Shown here: piece after piece, positions 26,901 to 36,900 of the stretch
Layout of the letters: each line of letters starts with the position of its first letter
Position numbering within the stretch: the first letter of the stretch is position 1
Virus record (IMG/VR): IMGVR_UViG_3300006874_000013
Location: 1 to 64,000 of that record
Origin: a virus
Strand: one strand, 5' to 3'
DNA: 64,000 nt
The notes under the pieces: model-generated
The model's database searches: none
What the model saw: the letters and a program-made list of their open reading frames with translations, nothing else
What the model was told of the DNA's origin: nothing
Translations under genes and position numbers: made by a program

Positions 26901-29900
26901 TTGTCTACTTTGGTCCTATTCATTACCCAGTAATAATACATTTGCTTGTACTCACCATTGGTGTCTAATCTACGTTCAGTAACGTATTGATTAGTCCAAC
27001 GTGGTACGCCGTCGCCTATCCAATTTTGTGGTAGTGATTTACTTTCTACCCATTCACATACTGTAATAGAACTTCCTGGGAAAGCTCTACCCCAATTCTT
27101 TGCTCTTTCTTCTAGTGGGCCTTGTTCGTACCAAGTGTATTTTACAGTACTGGTATCCCACCAAACTTTACCTACTTGATCTTTACCAAATGTTGTTCTA
27201 GCAGTGTTATAGTTTACTGGATCGGTGTCAGTAATATAATGTATTTCGTTGTCCATAAAGCCAGGTAACACACCTTTGAATGGATCCCAAAGATTGAGAT
27301 CAAATTCTTTGTTGCCTGTTTCTGGGTCATAAATTATTGCATTTTGTATGTAGTCAACATCTACTAATTCTGTTTGCCATCTTATAGGATTACCGTATTC
27401 AAGATAAGCCCATCCACCTTCGATAAATCCAGGCATAGAGTCTATTGATATGTCAAACTCGGTAGTAATAAAATTGTCTACCCATGCTTTAGGTTCTCCA
27501 ACATACGGATTTCTTTCTTCGTCTAGATTATCGTTTGCAGTTACTACGTTGTTATCGTTAAATCTCTTACTTTCAAATACCTGTATTGGTGTTACTTGAT
27601 TTGCTGAGCCAGTTAAAAATACATTACCACCTTGCAATGTTTGCAAGTCGTATTCATAAACTTCCATCCAACTTTCTGCATCACCGTCACCAAATAAACT
27701 GTTGTTGTCGTTTAGTGGGTATCGTTGGAAATTAATAGGATTACCTGCTAAAGGATTATCTGCACTGGATACAGGTGGTCGTCCAACTGTGTCAACACAA
27801 AGCATAGTCATTACCACAGCATCTTCTGCTACATTTCTATCAGGTCCCACTAATGCACGTATTTGTTCTGCTTCTAGGACACCTAATTGTCCTGAATCAA
27901 TTAATTCTTGTACTTTTCTTTTGTATAAATCTGTTGCGGCATCTTGTGTTAATCCTCCAACATCGATAGTGCCCTCTATACAATACGATGCAACATTATA
28001 ATCGCCTAATGGTATTTCTATAGGCGGTTGTGGATCACCAGTAGGCGATGTAATTCTTATACCAGGATACGATGTTTTAATTATTAACGGAACAATGTCT
28101 CTGTTGTCGTCAACTGTTGCTGTCAAATCTTCTGGATCATATCCAACACCACTGAATGCATCACGCATTCGACGTGCAATATCTGCTGGTGCATTTATTT
28201 CTTGTACAACATCAGGTAAATTTAATTGTTCTTTTATTGTGCCTTTTTCATTACAGTTTGCAACGTTTTGACTTGTGAGGAATACCCTAGCACCAGTACC
28301 ACCAGGAACTTTTTTATCTCTAAGATATTGTCCAAAGTTGCTTTGTTCTACACCATTTGCATCAATGTAAGTGCTAGTTGGATCAAAATCAATTGCATAT
28401 TCTTTTCTTAACAGTAAACCTAAATTATATGCTTCTTCGGCAAATCTTTCCCAATCTTTTGCTGTTGTTGGTGCCACTGGCCAATTACCAGTTAACATAG
28501 GTGCAATATCTACTAACACAAATGTACTAGGATCATACGCACCTGGACTACCGTTGTATTTTATCCATCTTAGTGGTTTATCATCACTTGCATTAGTATC
28601 AAAAGGATAACCTGTGTATATAAATTCTGGATACCTTGTCCAATCTGGATGTTTGTAATTTGTACCGTAATCACTTAGTGAACCAGACTTTTCAAATGGT
28701 ACTTGTGCATATTCTGGGTGTACATCTACACCAGTCTTGCCGCCTGCTTCAACTATTTCTTGATCTATGTCAACACTAAAACCCTGAATAATATTATATG
28801 AATCTTCGATGTCACTGTAAAATATATTATTTCTACTAGGGTCTCCCATACCTAGCACTTTAGCCTTACTACTAAAGAAGTTTTCTAAGAATGGTTCTGT
28901 ATTTTGTAATTTTCCGCTAAAGCCAATAGGTTCATAATCGTATTCTAACGGAATACCATATGTTAAATCACTTGGGAAAATTTCATACAATCCTCTATCA
29001 ATACATTTTAGAGATGTTATACCTCCACTACCGTCGATACCTGTGACAATAAATTTTGCAACTCGCAGTGGACCTTCCATGCCTTTAGCATCCGCTGACA
29101 TTTCAGCATTAGGAGACAATAAATCTGCTACGCCTGATCTTTCTGTACCTAGTGATGCAGGGTCTATGCCTATCAATGCTGATACCTGTGCAGGAACTTT
29201 CTGCATGTTAGGATTAACTGTTTCTATCCACCAGTCGCCTGATTCGGAAAACTCTGCTGGTACATTATAATCTGTTATCCATGTACTTCTTGCTTCTATA
29301 CTGATTTTTGTGTGCCTTGGGAATATAGCATTAACAGCCTCAGCACTTACAAAACTTTGGTGTTGTATTTCAAAGAACCATGGCGACCAACCAAATGCAC
29401 CACTGTTATCATGATTATTTCTAATCACAAGATCAACACCGTAATTGTCGTCATAAACAGTACCAGTTGCACCCGCGGCTGGCGCCGAAGTTGCAACAAA
29501 CCTAGTTCCTATAGTATTGTTATCAGCACCATGATCTGTGTAAGTCACATTTCCAACTGTTCTAATACCGTATGTTCTGCCTGGTATCATCTCTGCGGCA
29601 TTAATATATGGTGGTGAATCCAAAGGTTCTTCTTGCAATGTTTTTGGAACCCAAAATAATGTAAATCTTTTATGACCAAATGTTATGGTATCACCTGCTT
29701 TGTAATCAAGAGACTGATCACCTGGATCACTGTAAGTAAATGTGGAGTCGTATGCTTGTTTACCCCAATGATTGTCATCTGTTGCTATCACAACTGTGTT
29801 GGTGTTTTCATCAATACTGTTTACATATCCGTGCCATCTAGTTGTGTTAGCAAGATCAATGTTTCCACGATCTTCGTCGGCATCGTATGTGACGTTAACA

Positions 29901-32900
29901 ACTAAGTCACCAACTTCAATACCATCTACGTTATTAAGTACCAAAGAATGGTGTGTATCATCAGCGGTCGATGTGTTATTAAATACGTCCGCATAAGCCA
30001 CGTTTGCATCTAATATTTTTGTTAAGTCATTGCTAACAGGATAGTGTCCTATTTCAACATATGATTGCTGTCTCAGTGCTTTACCTGGTGCAAAGGCATT
30101 TGTAAAGGTACTGTTATTAGTTACAATTCTAGCTCTTTCCGCTTGTCTTACATGTGGTTCAACGTCTGGATCTACCCAAAAAACTCCTTGCAATGAAGCA
30201 AAGCCTCCTAAGCCTACATCAGCATTACCATAGCCTCTGTCTTCACGCTCGGAAGTTGTTGAACCATCTGGATTTCTTGTGGCATGCATGTCATACGTAT
30301 ATGATTGACCAATAGTAGCAGGTCTTCTTGCACGTACATATCTATCAAAAATTTCTGTGGTTCCTGTGGCGTTTCCGTTAACATCAAATTCTTGGACTTC
30401 TCTTGTGACTTTGAAAAGTTCATTTTCTACTACAGTGTATTGAGGTGTCCAAGCGTCATTGATTGTTTTATCTGCAGTACGTCTAGGTGAATAATCTACT
30501 ACAGTGACTTTTGGTGGATTATTATAATCATATCCAAAACCGCCATTCAATAATTCTATTGCCGCAATGCCGCCATTTTCATCTAATGATGTTACAACTG
30601 CCGCCGCACCTATACCAGAACCGTCTCCGGCTTCTCCGCTCGAATCTATAACAATTTGTATATAATTAGGGTCGCTATATCCTGCGCCGGCACTATCTAT
30701 ACAAATCATTGTGATAGGACCACGTGGGTCTTGTACTGGTGTTCCACCTACTAATCTTAATCTATCGCCTATCTGATATCCACTACCACCTGTGCTGTAC
30801 ACAGATACATTAGATTCTGTTTCTGTAACTTGTGGTAACCACACATTAGGTGCTTCTCCTTTTGAAAATCCCATTTCTCGAAGTTCTGCTTCAGATGGTA
30901 TGTATTCAACAAATCTTTCTAGATTTGGATCAGGGTCAAAGTCGTGATACTTTGCTTTGAGCTTTTCTGCAAGTGTTGCATTTTCAGGGTCATCTAATTC
31001 ATCAGGCGTGTGCCTTAGAGATAAAAATGGGCTTCTACCTTGATCTACTAATTGTGTTTTGAGATACGATTGCGGATATGGTTTTTGACTTGATTGTTGT
31101 CCTCTTTGTACAGGATATGTTCCACCAATAACATCATTGGCACTAAAAATTGTGGCATTAGCAGTTTTTGCAATACTTTTATGCGTGTCTGCTCTTTGCT
31201 CAAACCCTCTGTTAACATGAAAGTCACCAACTTGTTTGTATTTTCCTGCTCCACAGCCATTAGCAATATTAAATGGCATACCATCGCAACTTGACAAAAC
31301 AATTTCTTTATCGCCAGTACTGCCTGCTGATACTTCGGCTCTAATACCAGATCTCAAACAGTTAACTTGTGTTGCTATGTCTATTACACCGTTACCTCTG
31401 AAAATAACTTTACGCCCGTTTAGCAGTAACTCAGAACCTCTGTTTAATCCTGTCATATCTCCTTCAGGTATTACAACATTTGGGACTGGTGCTCTAAATT
31501 CAACTCTTGCTGGAGGGCCTGCAGGTTCCAAGAATCCGCCTGGTCCAAATTCCAGAGGAGTAATATCCATCATTTGTATATTATTATATTTTATATCATC
31601 AAATGGTTCTGCATATTCTAATGGTTCTGGAATGAACACATCATCCTCTTGTGTAGCAGAATATCCTGTACTTGCATTTCTTGGTTGAGATGTGTTTGGT
31701 ATTGTAGGAGTGTCATCAAACGGTACAGTAATGCTGTCATCGGTTGTTGGTCTACCTGATGTTACATTATTAACAGGTTGCCCATTTACATAATATTGTG
31801 AACCTACTTTTACAGGTTGATAAGATATTGTCCTGCTAGTTTTATTTAGATTTAATAAGTTTTGTAAATTTTTAGCCCATGGTTCTTGGTTAGCATCATA
31901 TGATTGAAGAGGTGTTGATTCTCTGGCTACTGTTGTTAACTTTTTAGCCAGAGGTATTACAAAACCTCCACTAACACGTTGCGTAGTTTGATTTACATAT
32001 CTATCAGTTGAGAGTTCTTGACTAAATCCTACTTGTTGTAAATCTGATAATTTAATTCTCTTTGGTGCTTTTGCAGTTGAAGGTATAAATTTATTACCAC
32101 TATAAGGCTTTGCATAATAAGGACTACTATTACCTGCTTTTACACTTCCTAATTCTTCAGCATTAAATGCCGCAAAATATTTTTCTTTCAACGAAGCATT
32201 ATCGTCTACAACACCTTCTTTATAAGTGTAATTGCTTAATGGAGTATCAAATCCCTTTTGTAGACTTACACATTGATTAATTATTTGTTGCTGATCATTG
32301 CCTGCCCAATATGCATTTAATGTCAAACAATGTGCTAATGCTTGTGAACACAAGATAGGTTTTCTGCCTTCGGCATCTGATGCGCCTACATACATAGAAC
32401 CCATAGGCGTACCTAAACATGATAACCCTATTCTTTCATCAGTTAAAGGAACGTCTATTTTATATGGAACCATTGCAGTATCAGGTATAGATACCTGAAG
32501 AGCTATATATTGCCTAGTTGCAGGTGCGTCTTCTGCCGTTGAACTTCCAGTGTTGTCGTAATTAGTGCCTACTGTGGCCCACGAGCCATCAAAGTTACTA
32601 CTGTCAGTAAAGTCAGCATAGATCCTTTCATAGTTTTCTGGTGGTCCTTTTAACGTTTCAAAATTGTTTTCAGTGACACCTCTATATGTTTTCCAGTTTG
32701 TAAATCTAGTTACAAAATTGTATTCAATGCCTTTTGAATTATAAATTAAGCCATAATGTCCTACACTGGGTTGACCAGAATTTTTTAGCATTGGTGTTCT
32801 GGAAATTGCTTTGCTCCAATCGTTGCCATTGAGTTTGTAGTGCCAAAATGCAAATGCTTTATGCTGTGCAGACTCGTGCCAAATCTTAATGTATTCAGCT

Positions 32901-33883
32901 CTCATGTATCTCCACAAATCACCATTTTGTTTCCAGTATTCGCTTGTCCATGGTATTACTGGAGGTAAACCTACACCTGCTTGAATCTTACCGCCTATAG
33001 AACCAAACGCATTCTGAGCACCAGGAATATATGCTGGGTTACCAATTTTTAAGTTTTCATATATCCATGCAGGGCTTAAATTTTCAGGATTTGCAAGTTT
33101 CATATCCTCAAACGTTTTTGTTTTGTCAAACATTGAACCAGTTACTAACCTTGCCAATTGTAATTCATAAAAAGCATAGTCTCTTTGAGATATGCCGTCT
33201 GGCATACCTGGCATCTGAGTATAAGGATCAGCATTTAATATTGTGTCTGCCCAACGATCTAAAAGTTGTACCTTTGTATCTCGATTCATTACAGTTTCAA
33301 AAAAGTTTGCTGACTTAAATTCTGTCTGTAAATACTCTGAATTATTTGCGTTATGATATCCTCTAAAAATTGCTTGCCTAAAGTTTAATGAACCCATATC
33401 TTTAAGGCGAGAATATTTGATAAAGTTTTTATACCATGCTTCTCTGCTATTACTTTGGCTTACATAAGTTCTATCATCATTGAATATTGGGATAGGAGTA
33501 AATGATCTTGTTGTTGGAAAATCAAATCCTACACTTCTAAAATTGTTAAAGAAATTTTGTGCTGGAACTTCACTCCATGGATTATGATCGGCTTCTTTGT
33601 ACTCTAGTGTCCACTCAAATAAACTTTTTCTGTAGCCAGTTGGGTCTGCAGATTCTTGTGCTACTGCAAAGTTAGAAGAATTCCACACTGTCCATAATCC
33701 TTCGAGTTCTTTGAAGTTGCTGGAAAAACTTGCTAATGATCTAGAAGTGTCTAAATCTTTACCGTTCAACTTTTGCCAATCATGAAAAAGTAGCTCGAAG
33801 CCTGGCCAAGAATATGGGCTGAGATTTCCTACTTGTGAATCAATCTCTATAGAATCAGTTGTGGTATAATTTTCAACAGCCAA
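23969..33883 (-). CDS. Giant virion structural protein, 3304 residues, TTG start
   Basis: This 3304-residue protein fills the position after the 5038-residue gene, where T4-like phages keep baseplate-wedge and tail-fibre connector genes. It is rich in Asn, Asp, Thr and Tyr, with several GxGYxxP beta segments (GAGYSDPNY, GGFGYDYNNPP) that resemble repeats in the 5038-residue protein. No enzymatic domain is evident. Translation seems to start at a TTG, since AGAGG lies 7 bases upstream and no ATG or GTG is near. A late box lies 18 bases upstream of the TTG. I infer a peripheral baseplate role from its place only. Confidence 0.8.
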   Translation of the reverse strand: MAVENYTTTDSIEIDSQVGNLSPYSWPGFELLFHDWQKLNGKDLDTSRSLASFSSNFKELEGLWTVWNSSNFAVAQESADPTGYRKSLFEWTLEYKEADHNPWSEVPAQNFFNNFRSVGFDFPTTRSFTPIPIFNDDRTYVSQSNSREAWYKNFIKYSRLKDMGSLNFRQAIFRGYHNANNSEYLQTEFKSANFFETVMNRDTKVQLLDRWADTILNADPYTQMPGMPDGISQRDYAFYELQLARLVTGSMFDKTKTFEDMKLANPENLSPAWIYENLKIGNPAYIPGAQNAFGSIGGKIQAGVGLPPVIPWTSEYWKQNGDLWRYMRAEYIKIWHESAQHKAFAFWHYKLNGNDWSKAISRTPMLKNSGQPSVGHYGLIYNSKGIEYNFVTRFTNWKTYRGVTENNFETLKGPPENYERIYADFTDSSNFDGSWATVGTNYDNTGSSTAEDAPATRQYIALQVSIPDTAMVPYKIDVPLTDERIGLSCLGTPMGSMYVGASDAEGRKPILCSQALAHCLTLNAYWAGNDQQQIINQCVSLQKGFDTPLSNYTYKEGVVDDNASLKEKYFAAFNAEELGSVKAGNSSPYYAKPYSGNKFIPSTAKAPKRIKLSDLQQVGFSQELSTDRYVNQTTQRVSGGFVIPLAKKLTTVARESTPLQSYDANQEPWAKNLQNLLNLNKTSRTISYQPVKVGSQYYVNGQPVNNVTSGRPTTDDSITVPFDDTPTIPNTSQPRNASTGYSATQEDDVFIPEPLEYAEPFDDIKYNNIQMMDITPLEFGPGGFLEPAGPPARVEFRAPVPNVVIPEGDMTGLNRGSELLLNGRKVIFRGNGVIDIATQVNCLRSGIRAEVSAGSTGDKEIVLSSCDGMPFNIANGCGAGKYKQVGDFHVNRGFEQRADTHKSIAKTANATIFSANDVIGGTYPVQRGQQSSQKPYPQSYLKTQLVDQGRSPFLSLRHTPDELDDPENATLAEKLKAKYHDFDPDPNLERFVEYIPSEAELREMGFSKGEAPNVWLPQVTETESNVSVYSTGGSGYQIGDRLRLVGGTPVQDPRGPITMICIDSAGAGYSDPNYIQIVIDSSGEAGDGSGIGAAAVVTSLDENGGIAAIELLNGGFGYDYNNPPKVTVVDYSPRRTADKTINDAWTPQYTVVENELFKVTREVQEFDVNGNATGTTEIFDRYVRARRPATIGQSYTYDMHATRNPDGSTTSEREDRGYGNADVGLGGFASLQGVFWVDPDVEPHVRQAERARIVTNNSTFTNAFAPGKALRQQSYVEIGHYPVSNDLTKILDANVAYADVFNNTSTADDTHHSLVLNNVDGIEVGDLVVNVTYDADEDRGNIDLANTTRWHGYVNSIDENTNTVVIATDDNHWGKQAYDSTFTYSDPGDQSLDYKAGDTITFGHKRFTLFWVPKTLQEEPLDSPPYINAAEMIPGRTYGIRTVGNVTYTDHGADNNTIGTRFVATSAPAAGATGTVYDDNYGVDLVIRNNHDNSGAFGWSPWFFEIQHQSFVSAEAVNAIFPRHTKISIEARSTWITDYNVPAEFSESGDWWIETVNPNMQKVPAQVSALIGIDPASLGTERSGVADLLSPNAEMSADAKGMEGPLRVAKFIVTGIDGSGGITSLKCIDRGLYEIFPSDLTYGIPLEYDYEPIGFSGKLQNTEPFLENFFSSKAKVLGMGDPSRNNIFYSDIEDSYNIIQGFSVDIDQEIVEAGGKTGVDVHPEYAQVPFEKSGSLSDYGTNYKHPDWTRYPEFIYTGYPFDTNASDDKPLRWIKYNGSPGAYDPSTFVLVDIAPMLTGNWPVAPTTAKDWERFAEEAYNLGLLLRKEYAIDFDPTSTYIDANGVEQSNFGQYLRDKKVPGGTGARVFLTSQNVANCNEKGTIKEQLNLPDVVQEINAPADIARRMRDAFSGVGYDPEDLTATVDDNRDIVPLIIKTSYPGIRITSPTGDPQPPIEIPLGDYNVASYCIEGTIDVGGLTQDAATDLYKRKVQELIDSGQLGVLEAEQIRALVGPDRNVAEDAVVMTMLCVDTVGRPPVSSADNPLAGNPINFQRYPLNDNNSLFGDGDAESWMEVYEYDLQTLQGGNVFLTGSANQVTPIQVFESKRFNDNNVVTANDNLDEERNPYVGEPKAWVDNFITTEFDISIDSMPGFIEGGWAYLEYGNPIRWQTELVDVDYIQNAIIYDPETGNKEFDLNLWDPFKGVLPGFMDNEIHYITDTDPVNYNTARTTFGKDQVGKVWWDTSTVKYTWYEQGPLEERAKNWGRAFPGSSITVCEWVESKSLPQNWIGDGVPRWTNQYVTERRLDTNGEYKQMYYYWVMNRTKVDNRTKRDLGRKIDTRTLARYIANPIGYGIKLLTAISNDTLVLSNVDNNIDQEVNLQVNINNSKNNEGINHTAWKLLRENDSDNKIPDFLIEKLIDSICGQDILGNQVPADNLSEIEKYGIAVRPRQTMFADIKQARRLLVSKLNEILADTKLNTEYKNWNIGLSTNLNYVSTVNYYETIRVDELTNKKIRYDDSYKPTYKVASIEEMDRLTDLPDATVIQVQYKNNKETKLFLWNAPLSKFDLVSIKDETIEFSDRVFSDEPNTGLALELREVLTALINNVFKTNGSINEIFFELMKYAYLEQGELSWAFKTSYVYIEKEESDLIKFSGFKPDNFEKVLDYMNEVKPFSSKIREYKDGKKTPIDYIGQNALTDFDKPPYVDASTNSVRILDDFSRDDSEIMRQHKRYVDYYKQRLQDMSTNPIRKVKSTLVFDRTNWRLTTADWDKSNVTLAQSIGENIANLNLLSNASISDRTSTLVSANATIRATDRIFKYDQEVKSMFASEVNAYFNTSNASSNSNIIGNATLMTNMVEDNRLKGTFALIKEKVGGNFRGEELDGYNFTTIPDDIYYTTEKITEFGYSSLPYDDNTDKDTSVIVDNDYGTTTVGIGDLTWDRIVELKEYEGVFSGNATIRRDGNIKEGFDGITFQRVGYGEERPEELALLDPLESLIITVTTSAHANGNVQHAKVTPSAKEVTYRVHNNLFGGTDYVRIRPKTTTYITANVQINSRQIKVNNGSFLPEPTSTTPGMIWLGSERIHYGRKSGNTLSMLTRGVFGTSIEKHVTNTPVYSAQVLDHFNNLNPESNVWLDLGIIYDDIRAKWDEIEAGLDGQLGTGDDIYDAWDAIESGNITTTTVDAVVNSANSTVANVTLQSSMTLVVGEAVRLTHQSNANIYEVVSITAINGNDIEIVASYTDTLDTNLFVANATIDFKSFDYGDQSADEKWDAAEVLSNISLSLADRANVDFNNQYSIMKFLHNL

Positions 33884-33901
33884 TTTATTTCCTCTTTCCT
33901 A

Positions 33902-33909
33902 TATTTATC
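33902..33909 (-). promoter_or_regulatory. T4-type late promoter (GATAAATA)
   Basis: GATAAATA on the minus strand, between the 5038- and 3304-residue genes. Predicted start is near 33896, with AGAGG in the leader before the TTG start at 33883. Confidence 0.78.
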
Positions 33910-33928
33910 ACATCAATAAACTAGGGTT

Positions 33929-36900
33929 TTATCTCTTCTGCTTTTCATTACCATCTTCTAATGTCGCAGAGTTGTGTACACACATATCTTCAACAAAGTA
34001 GTTATGGTATTCACCAACATCACACAAGTGATAAACAGTATCAGTTTTGCCAGTGTTAACAATATTTGTTACAACTGCATTATCAACAAGTCCATGTAGT
34101 TCTCTGCCAATTTCTAATTTCTCTGCTTGTTCAGTTGAATCTAGTCCTGTTACATACTGCATGTCTTCTTGTACAAAGTTAGGATCTATATTAGCCCACT
34201 TACCGTCAGCAGTTCTAAATGGATGGTCTGCTGTGGTTTCAATAACAGTGCCATCGTCTAAAGTTAGTTCGTATATGTTACATGTTCTTGGAACCATTAA
34301 TTCTTCGACAGTAGCATTTACAATTTCATTTGTATTGTTATCATATGATTTAACTGCATCACCTTTTACAACATCTTTAATTTCTTTTTGTGTACCATCA
34401 GCCATAGTAACTTTCATGTGTCCCGTGAAACAGCCGCCGCCACCACCTGAATTCTGTCCTGGCGGAGTACCATCTGATGGTGGTGCATCATCCTCGCAAC
34501 TGAATCCTCCAAATATTGGATAACCTGAGATATTTCCTCCTTGAGCTCTGTTACATGTCCACATTAATCCGTAATGCCCTGGTCCACCTCTGTTACTAAA
34601 CATTAATCTAATAAAATAGAATTTGTTTGCTTCTAGATACACTGCTTTTCTGTGTTGCGACCACTGGTTCCACCAATTTGCCTTTGTTTCATCTGTGGTA
34701 GTCCATCCAGTTTTCATCAACCAGTTATGTGCAGGACCATTAGCAACATTTTCTTTGCTACTTTCTAATCTGTCGGTCCAGCATCCGTTGTGTGCAACAT
34801 TTGCTGTGCTGATATAATTATACCCATTATCAGCATTAAATCCATCATCAGTGAACCATTCTTTGAAAGTCCCTGGTGCGGCATCACCGCCGCTTGGTGA
34901 TGGTCCAGAGCCATCATCTGGCACACCAATTCGGGCATAATTTTTGAAACCGCCGCTAATGTAATTTGGGTATGCGTTCCATATGTCTAAATCTGGTTCA
35001 GGCGGGCCACTTGACAAGTAGACAATCAATTGGTCATCACCCCAACCACTAAAGTAATATACGCCTGTGTGTGGAGCAAACATATATCCTTTTAGTTCAT
35101 ATGAATGCTGACCTTGTCCTGAATTATATTTGTGGAAGGATTTTACAGTTCTATTTACTATTGGTGCAGACCCTGCTGTACGTGTTCGCCATGGCTTCCA
35201 AATGTTAGAGTTTGAGAAACTTTTGAAATACGAAGGAGAAATATACAAGTCATGGTACGGCCAATATACGTTGTCAACTTCACGTTTAGAACCCCACCAA
35301 TCTTCTCCGTGTTTTGCATCTTGTGCAGAGTTGTTATCATCTCTGAGGGCTTTCCAGCCTTTTAATACAGCACCATTTCTATATGCTCTACTTGGTCTAT
35401 TAGTATCATCACAAGAAGGTCCTGGTGGCACATAGTCATCTGGCTTTTCGCCTACAAATCTTATCACCGCTTGGTTTCTTATTATTGAAGGTCCGTCTGC
35501 TGTATCGTCAGCCGCTTCAAAATAATTATATGCATGACTGTAGTCATTAGCATACGAGCCGTTAACATCTCTAAGTGTGTTACCTGCTGTATCTGAAAGT
35601 GAAGGTACCATCCATAATGTGATGTATTTGCCTTTATTACAATCTACATTTAATGCTCTAATATAGCCAATGCCATTGAAACCAAACTCATTGTTTTCGT
35701 TAAAGCCTTTGCCTGTCATCTCAGTGGCAAGATCACTATCCCAATCTGACCATTTAACAGAGATATCATCGTCGTTGAGTTCTGATATTAATCTTGTGAA
35801 TGTTAAATCATTATAGAGTCTTGTTTCGTTGTTTGAAATATTCTCTACATTATCATACGTGTGTAGGCCTTTGTCATTGGTATCAAATATAGCATCAACT
35901 TGTGTATATCTATTAGCACCAGATGTTAAATTTTGATCTACACCATATCTAGATATTTGATCACCATTTCTGGTTGGAATATCATTTGCATTGTTCATTG
36001 TGGTTTTAAGCAGTCGTGTGTCCGGGTCTGCTAACCAAGCACCTAGATCAAGATGATTGGTCATAACTTTGCTGGATCCAAACAACGGCTGTTTACTTTG
36101 CCATAAAACATAACCAGTTGCATTACCCCAAGGTTTTGCTTTTATGGTGTCGTTTTCAACATGAGAATTTAGGAATACATCTATACTGCCTGATGTTGCT
36201 ATTTCAACTGTTTTGCTAAAGAAGAATTGCATGTCACCACCGAATCCATATTGATTACTATCAAAAAATGCTTGACAATTTGTTAATGTATTAAGCATTA
36301 GTTGTGTAGTAAATGATCTCCCGGCATCGGTTGTATTAACTGAGCCAGTTGGATTACTTTTTCCTTCGAGGCCGTCATTCATTTCCTCAAAGAAATACTG
36401 TGTTTCTTTTTCTGTACACACACCTGGTGCAGTTGTGCCAGGAGGCGTAGGATCATCTGGCGTTTCTATTGCTAAACAAGGACCAGGTGCCTGGGTAATT
36501 TTTGCCAGTGTGTTTACAGGTGCGCCACCCTCTACTGTGGGTACAGATTGGAAGCCTAATTGTTGTTCTAATTCGCCACTGCTGAGTAATCTTGTATTAC
36601 TCAAACTGTAATTTTGTGTACTTCCTGCAACTGGTATAGGTGTTGCACTTCTAGTCAATGCTGGAAGATCTACAACTAAGGTATCGTCATCACCAGTACT
36701 AGCACTGCCAGTTTCTACAGGATCAAATTGATCTATATAACTATCAACATCATCTGGTGTGAGTATTGCTCCTGATTGGTTAATAGCATAATCAACTGTT
36801 ACATTATTCCAGCCTTTTCCAGCCCAACCTGTGTCAGGTATCAATCTTCTTGTGATTGCATTTGGTGGTAATTCTGTAAGCCTGATATATTTTACACGTA

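Noticed and set aside
31236-31688. 150-residue plus-strand frame
   Set aside because: It is antisense to the 3304-residue gene and has no promoter, ribosome site or domain.
33971-34432. Classical intein with homing endonuclease
   Set aside because: The domain is only 154 residues and has no LAGLIDADG or HNH insertion, and it sits at the end of a structural protein, not in an enzyme active site.
34047-34523. 158-residue plus-strand frame
   Set aside because: It is antisense to the Hint domain, whose conserved residues show the minus strand is the coding one.
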